NCBI GenBank assembly: GCA_030765045.1
Contig: CM060967.1
Location: forward strand, 123,222,912 to 123,286,911
Reading direction: 5' to 3'
From: Tenodera sinensis
Lineage: Eukaryota; Arthropoda; Insecta; Mantodea; Mantidae
DNA length: 64,000 nt
Within the stretch, counting starts at the first letter, position 1. Each line of letters begins with the position of its first letter. A program made the translations under genes and the position numbers. The notes below the pieces were generated by a model. The model made no database searches. It saw only the letters and a program-made list of their open reading frames with translations, and was not told the origin of the DNA. Positions 58,640 through 64,000 of the stretch are shown here, one piece after another.

Positions 58640-58935
58640 AAAGGGGGGAAAAACTCACATACCTTTCCCTACTCTTGGAAAAGCTATTATTATATATTAT
58701 TTATTATATATATAATAATATATTATATATATTATATTATTATATATTATATATTTATTATTATATATTCTTGTATCAATTTCATGTTAATCCAGATAAA
58801 TATTTGTAAAACTTATTACTAATTTTCTTGTAGATGCTAAGAGAGTGTGGGAGTAAGTAGGCTTTAAGTGTTAGCCGTTTAAAAGCTGGTCGCTATGTGA
58901 TGCCTTTAAAATTACATCATTTTTGCATGACCAAG
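58640..58935 (+). repeat. HINE-like 5' fragment with an AT-rich expansion
   Basis: CTCACATACCTTTCCCTACTC, GATAAATATTTGTAAAACTT, TTTTCTTGTAGATGC and AGTAGGCTTTAAGTG follow the 5' part of the family. A TAT/TA-rich expansion (about 58682-58768) replaces the segment after the subterminal repeat. Confidence 0.6.
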
Positions 58936-59379
58936 GGATAATAAACATAACGCCATCACTGAGTTACCTGTGCACTGCGTATTTCCAATATCACCAAATT
59001 GATCATGATTTTGGCTAAGAGAAACCGCAATCACTTGACAGTTTTCACTGCAAAGAATTTCCTAGGATTAACGTTAAAGCTAGTTCGTTTTTGACAAGGC
59101 ATTATAGAAGATCTCGAACATAAAAGTAAACAAACAGTAGCAACAGCTGAAAACATCATTATAACAAGTACAAAATACAAATTAAACTTAAAATGAAACA
59201 GTCTTACGTATTTGATTGAATGGTAACCCCTCGAAGTTCAATTCGCTGATTGACAGCTCCCACATTTCTTTACATTCATAATTGTGTATAACCAAATATT
59301 TCATAGTTGTATCCTGTGAAAGCGCATTCAAGTGTTTCTACCATGGTATCAAGTACTTGCAATGGAAAGGAGAAACTGA
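58936..59379. other. Unassigned DNA
   Basis: It lies between two HINE-like fragments that could be halves of one copy; nothing else is recognised. Confidence 0.4.
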
Positions 59380-59880
59380 AAGGAGGAAAAAAAGAATAAC
59401 GATTCCAATTAAACACAAGTAGATCTTTAAATTTGAAAGTATTAACAAGCAAATATCTCGAAATTGGTGAGCTCCACAAAGAAAATGAATTAGAAATAAA
59501 TTGTATTTTAAGGAGATCTGCTTTTTTGTACAGTAAGATTTGATCAGATATGTAAACGTCAACAAGAATAAACAGAAGTACATGTGCTATAGCTAGAAAA
59601 TTTAAAATATACTTTTCATTTGCCATAAAATATCTTAAACACATGGAATTTTAATCAAAATCGTTAGAACCACTTTTGAGAAAATCAAAAGTTTCTAAAA
59701 AGTTTTCTCTCTAAAGAGTCGCTTACGACAGAGGAATTTTCTCCAAAATCTTCGTAGCGCATCTTTAAAAGATAATAAACTTACTTTCATTTTTAACAAA
59801 AATTTTTATTTTTGAATTATGCTGTTCACAGGGACACACACATACTCACACACACATCCACGCACACACGTGCACAACCC
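59380..59880 (+). repeat. HINE-like element, central part, 3'-truncated
   Basis: CAAATATCTCGAAATTGGTG, CAGTAAGATTTGATCAG, TTTTAATCAAAATCGTTAGA and TTATGCTGTTCACAGGGAC lead to an interrupted CA tract, after which the family sequence stops. It may be the continuation of 58640-58935 around an insertion. Confidence 0.75.
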
Positions 59881-60044
59881 AACTTGTGTTTTGTTCATCT
59901 AAGGATGCTTTGATATAGTAGCAGAGCTACGCTGTATAGTTCAGCTACCCGCAACACACAAAGTTGGAGGGAGAAAGGAAAGAGTACAGCTTATCTAAGG
60001 TTTTATAAGGATAAATTATCATTTTGAACCCAAAATATGCACAC

Positions 60045-61569
60045 GGCCCGGTTTCATCAACTGATGCTCAAAATACTCTTAACATTGTGTTTACATTTAG
60101 TTTAAAGCTTAACATAATGTTAGAACTCTTGCTTTTCGTCAGCTCTTACAACGAATTGTTAATTAACATATTGTTAATTAACATCCTGTTAATTTCAAAG
60201 TAAAGAATTACGGACAACGCTTTCGAGAAGGCTCCCACCGATCTATGTCTTCTTAGAGCCCCTCTCCCCCCGATGTATTGTTGTCTATGCATCGCAGTGC
60301 TGTCACTGTCAATAGCAGATAACTAGTTACACACTTGCCACGTGATTTTCCTGATTGTTTGACATTAGAATCGCGAGGTCAACTGAAAAGAAAATGTAGA
60401 TGCAGGGGAACTAATGTTGTACAGTTCAAAAATGGTTAATTATAGAACTCGGACTAAAATTTAAAAATAATGCAGTCTGGATTAAGTTCGTGAGTAATTT
60501 AATTGAAATGCCGCTTTATCCTAGACCAAATAAATGATTGCGGAAATATTATACTAACATAAAAAGACTACAGCAAACTCTCGGTTTAATGGACCTAAAG
60601 GGGCCAGTAGTTGTCCGGAAAATTAAAAGCCCGTTAAATCGCAAAGTGAATGAAAATGAAAGGAAAACAATTCAAACTGTTTTATTGGTACATTCTATTT
60701 ACTTTACATGATTTACTCTTGGCTAGAAGTCGTTCCCTGTGAAGTTGTGGGTCCAAGCTGCAACAAAGTTAAAGATGGCGGAACTAGCCTTTTCCATCAG
60801 CGAGTAAGCGGAATGCCATAATTTAATCGTCGCAGATCTCCTAAATTTCATTTAAATTTATTTTATAACCAACGCCAATTTAGTCCGTTAAATCCGAAGT
60901 CCGTTAAACAGGGATCCACTAAATCGAGATTTTACTGTATTCACCAAAAAGACCATGTGCGAAAAGCATTTAATACCTGAAGGTGGATACTACATTGAAA
61001 TCAAAATAGAGAAAAATGTATTATCACTGATTAAAGATCAAGCAGACCTCAACAATAATACTGTTTACTTCGTGAAGCAACTGCTTCGGAAACCTTTCGG
61101 ATAAATCCACTAATGGTAGATTTGTAAGCACATTCTAACATTACCATCTATCATTAAAGGAAAACTGCCAGAAGGATAAAATCTCAAAATAGGTAATTAC
61201 CTCTTGTGTGTGAGACGAGAATAAGGCTTGGATTAAGGCATCTCTTTGTTGGCAGTGATCTAATGTATTTGCTAAAAAGTATTATAGTGACCGCTTTGGA
61301 AAGATAATGTTGCTTGGAAATCTCTCCTTTTATAGTTACTTCATTAGGAATGGTATTCATGAACGCCAAATACAACAAACTCTCATCAACACCTTGCTTT
61401 GCGGCAGCCATTTTCAGTTTCTAACATTTGTTAAATACCTGATATTAACACCAAATTTAACACCATGTTACAGCTAATATTGTTCGATAAATCAGAACTT
61501 CTGTTAGTTTCAGTATTAAATACGTTTAACATTGTGTTAAAATTTAACACCGGTTGCTGAAACCAACCC
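60045..61569. mobile_element. Terminal-inverted-repeat element holding a nested MITE
   Basis: The left end GGCCCGGTTTCATCAAC and the inverted right end GGGTTGGTTTCAGCAACC match, and beyond them both have TTAACATTGTGTTTA / TTAACACAATGTTAAA-like palindromic blocks. The interior includes a pogo-like MITE (60571-60937) and a 75-codon minus frame (61184-61411) of unknown identity. The superfamily and target duplication are unresolved. Confidence 0.5.
60571..60937. mobile_element. Pogo/Tigger-like MITE
   Basis: Left CAGCAAACTCTCGGTTTAAT and inverted right CAGTAAAATCTCGATTTAGT match at 16 of 20 positions. TA flanks both ends (60569-60570, 60938-60939), the TA target of Tc1/mariner/pogo elements. 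The CAGTA..CTCG.TTTA terminus is the pogo/Tigger style. At 367 bp it has no transposase. Confidence 0.7.
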
Positions 61570-61799
61570 ATATCTGAAACGGACTATAGGCTCACCAAAT
61601 TTTATGGTAATAGTTTGTCAGTTTGAAGCCACAACCTAATATACACTTACAGGCATTCAAATAACTTGACACCCGAATTTTCGTTGCAATATAGCCTCGT
61701 AATAGAAGAGAGCACATCAGTTATTTATTTCAAATCCAATATTTTTGTAAGAGTTTATGATGCAGTTGGAATATATTTTGAAACTCACAAAAGCCCAGC
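61570..61799. other. Unassigned DNA
   Basis: No feature is recognised. Confidence 0.5.
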
Positions 61800-62180
61800 T
61801 TGACCTCTCTGTCAGCATTTTACAGTGGAAAAAAAGGGACTAACACGAAATCGAATTTTGCTCTCAGACTATTCGAATGGAGTGATTAATCAGGAGTGAA
61901 GCTTAATTGGATTCGTGAATTTCGATACGGAAGAAAGGATCGGTAACCATCCGTAACTTGAGGATTAGATAATCGGCACAGAATCTCGGTGATTGTGCCA
62001 GGTTATAAATGTCGTAGGAATGAAATTAATTATAAGCCACAAATTAGGAAACAGCGAAGGCCAGAGGGCCAAACTGTAATGTAGCTCTCGTGCGAGAATT
62101 TCCCTCTTCCCTTTCCTTCTCACATTTTGTCACACGATACGTATATATCGTTACAAATGATTTATAACGATATTAGGTGT
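61800..62180. other. TE-free island with homeodomain-type sites; candidate regulatory DNA
   Basis: Mixed composition with no repeat match. It holds GATTAATC near 61884, CTTAATTGGATTC near 61901, GGATTAGATAATCGG (61962-61976) and TTAATTATAAG near 62027. GATAATCGG is shared with the island at 2940-3580. No exon is seen. Confidence 0.25.
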
Positions 62181-62639
62181 TAAAATAGCTGCAGATCCTG
62201 TTTTGTTTGTTTATATCTAACACCATGTCTCCTAACATCCTAATGGTGCATAGAAACATCATAATTCAATTATTTAAGGCCATGATTAACATTAGTACGT
62301 ATAAAAACAATGAAATAAATTTAAAGTATTTTATTGTTACAAAAATTATTGTACATAGATTTATTGACTGTGTTAATAACTTTCAAAATTTATTATTTTA
62401 ACAAATTAAATATATACACACTTAGATATCATGTAATATTGTTGCGTTTACAACACTTCAAAATTAATACCCTTAACGAGACGCACAAGTAGTCTCAAAT
62501 GTTTTTTTAATTGTCTCACTATAATCATCGTATCACAATGAATTAAATTAAGAAATGTGCTTCGTCAAGTTTGCAGAACATCGCCCAATTATTTAAGTAC
62601 ATAAAGCATTATCAAATGGAAATTAAAAATGTTCATGAA
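62181..62639. other. Unassigned AT-rich DNA
   Basis: No feature is recognised. Confidence 0.5.
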
Positions 62640-63080
62640 TGGGAGTGGAGTTGCAAATGGATCAGCAGACACACTATATGCACTGTTGTTTGTGGATGAC
62701 CAGGTAGAAATTACACAGGAGTATGAAGTTAAAGAATTTATGCTTAGAAAGTTACTAGTAGAGGGCTGAAAATACATTTAGAAAAAAGGTTTTCTATGCA
62801 TTGTGGAGGAACAGAAAGGTGGTATTAGAGGGTGTGAAGAATTTGATTATTTGGAGGTAATATAGATAAAGAAGATAAGCAGGGAAATGTTATTAAGAAC
62901 AGAATCTATAAAGGTAAAATTACAACGTCAATGCTGAATAGTATCCTGTGCAACAGACATATAGGTAAGTAGGAAGTAGAATTGCAGATATACTCGTATC
63001 ATACAATAGTAAAACCTACTGTCACATATGGAGCTGAAACATGGACATTTAACAATTTAGAAACAAAACTTATGTTAATG
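62640..63080 (+). pseudogene. LINE reverse transcriptase C-terminal remnant
   Basis: The plus strand reads GSADTLYALLFVDDQVEITQ (LLFADDQ active-site block with A to V), then pieces EFDYLEV, GNVIKNRIYKGKITTSMLNS and VKPTVTYGAETWTFNNLETK. These match LLFADDQ..., EFKYLG..., I..RI..G..A...LN and LTYGAETWTL. It starts abruptly near 62640 and is broken by stops, so it is a dead 5'-truncated copy. Confidence 0.75.
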
Positions 63081-63133
63081 GAAATGTTATTATGTTAATT
63101 ACTTATAATTAATTATGTTTAATAGTGTTGTAA

Positions 63134-63454
63134 GCGAAAACCTCTTATCTGATGCACTCACATGATTTTCTCTCTTGTACTAACCATTCTCACAAACTCT
63201 TATGCCTCCATCTTCTTCGTGTTAGTTGAGATATAAACATTTGCAGAAATTATTTTATTGTTTATTTTCTTGTAGCTGCAAGGGAAATATGAGAATATAG
63301 TAGCCTTTGAGTAATAGTCATATCTTTGAAAGCTTTCACATTCCGTTATCTTTGCGCAACTAACACATAAAAAATTAACAACGTTGTTCCATTTGACATA
63401 AGTTTAAGTTTTCGGAAACTGACACAAATAACAAAGAATATCTCCGAAATGGTT
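63134..63454 (+). repeat. HINE-like element, 5' part only
   Basis: TCTGATGCACTCACATGATT, CTTGTACTAACCATTCTC, AGTTGAGATATAAACATTTG and AATATCTCCGAAATGGTT are the first 320 bases of the family, then the match stops at GTGACTCAG. Confidence 0.85.
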
Positions 63455-64000
63455 GTGACTCAGTACAGAACAAAATAATAAAGCACACGGTAATAACTCA
63501 ATCAGACAATATCAGTTCAATACTGTACTTTCAGAGCAGAGAAAAACAAGTCAACCGCATGACCTTCGTTATTTTGTTTCTGTATGCACAATGGAAAAAC
63601 ACCACGAAGCGGTTTGTCTGTTTTAGGGTCTCCCTGTATGTTCCACATGCTATTCTTAGAAAAGCTTAACTTTCTATTTAATTCACGTTTATCGAGATAA
63701 AAAAATCATGTCTGGACGCCAAATTCATCTAAGTGCTACACGGCACACCACCTTGATTAATTAGTAATATTAAGATTTGGAACTTGCGACAACTTGTTGC
63801 TGCCGCTACACAGCTGTATCGCAGATGATGTAAGGAGTAACAAGGCATTGTGCTATGCAGGAGTTAGATGCATTTGTGGTTGAAGACCTGATTTTTTCCC
63901 CGTGGATGTACAATGGCATGCAGTATACGAAGCTATAGGCAAATACTTATAAACCGGTCGCTACACTCTGGTCTTAAAATCCCTTATGATGTTCTATGAA
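63455..64000. other. Unassigned DNA
   Basis: No gene or repeat is recognised up to the window edge. Confidence 0.5.

Overview
The window is eukaryotic, intron-scale DNA: AT-rich, dense in microsatellites and dominated by decayed transposable elements. The element types (Kolobok, mariner, pogo-like MITEs, tRNA-derived SINEs, several LINE reverse transcriptases, a Helentron-like short repeat family) fit an arthropod, most likely an insect with a large TE-rich genome. I cannot name the species. I recognise no host protein-coding exon and no intact tRNA or rRNA gene. Almost every long open frame is chance or TE-derived.

The commonest component is one short interspersed family, called HINE-like here, of about 0.8-0.9 kb. 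I find some two dozen copies and fragments in both orientations, about 14 kb by my own tally. The 5' end is TCTGATGTGTTGCACTC followed by ACTTTCTCTACT. There is an internal CA/TG microsatellite. The 3' end is a hairpin whose arm repeats ACTTTCTCTACT, ending GAAAGTAAAA. This layout (subterminal inverted repeats, 3' stem-loop, internal microsatellite) is that of Helentron-associated elements such as Drosophila DINE-1/INE-1. That assignment is inference.

Left part (1-13 kb): HINE-like copies, a possible LINE remnant (3860-4270), a mariner-like remnant (4430-4770), and the best gene in the window, a Kolobok transposase (6107-8007). It sits in a 3.1-kb element with matching terminal inverted repeats and TTAA at both ends (5488-8588). 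That element lies inside the inverted repeats of another element (5451-9510). A SINE, a full HINE-like copy and a LINE reverse transcriptase remnant follow.

Middle (13-36 kb): sparse, mostly unrecognised AT-rich DNA with HINE-like copies, two 0.7-kb MITE-like repeats whose ends resemble the Kolobok ends (17129-17809, 31111-31817), a SINE, a solo-LTR-like stretch, a short tyrosine-recombinase-like remnant and a small hairpin element.

Right part (36-64 kb): nested insertions. At 37080-38345 an old HINE-like copy holds a younger one, which holds a SINE with a 15-bp target duplication. At 41146-43525 one old copy is cut into three by two insertions. At 45259-45388 a short poly(A)-tailed retrosequence has a 10-bp duplication. 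LINE remnants (48340, 50275, 54020 and 62640), a mariner pseudogene (57455-58380) and a 1.5-kb inverted-repeat element with a pogo-like MITE inside (60045-61569) complete the picture. A few TE-free islands of mixed composition (2940-3580, 18440-19020, 36000-36880, 61800-62180) are the best candidates for host regulatory sequence.
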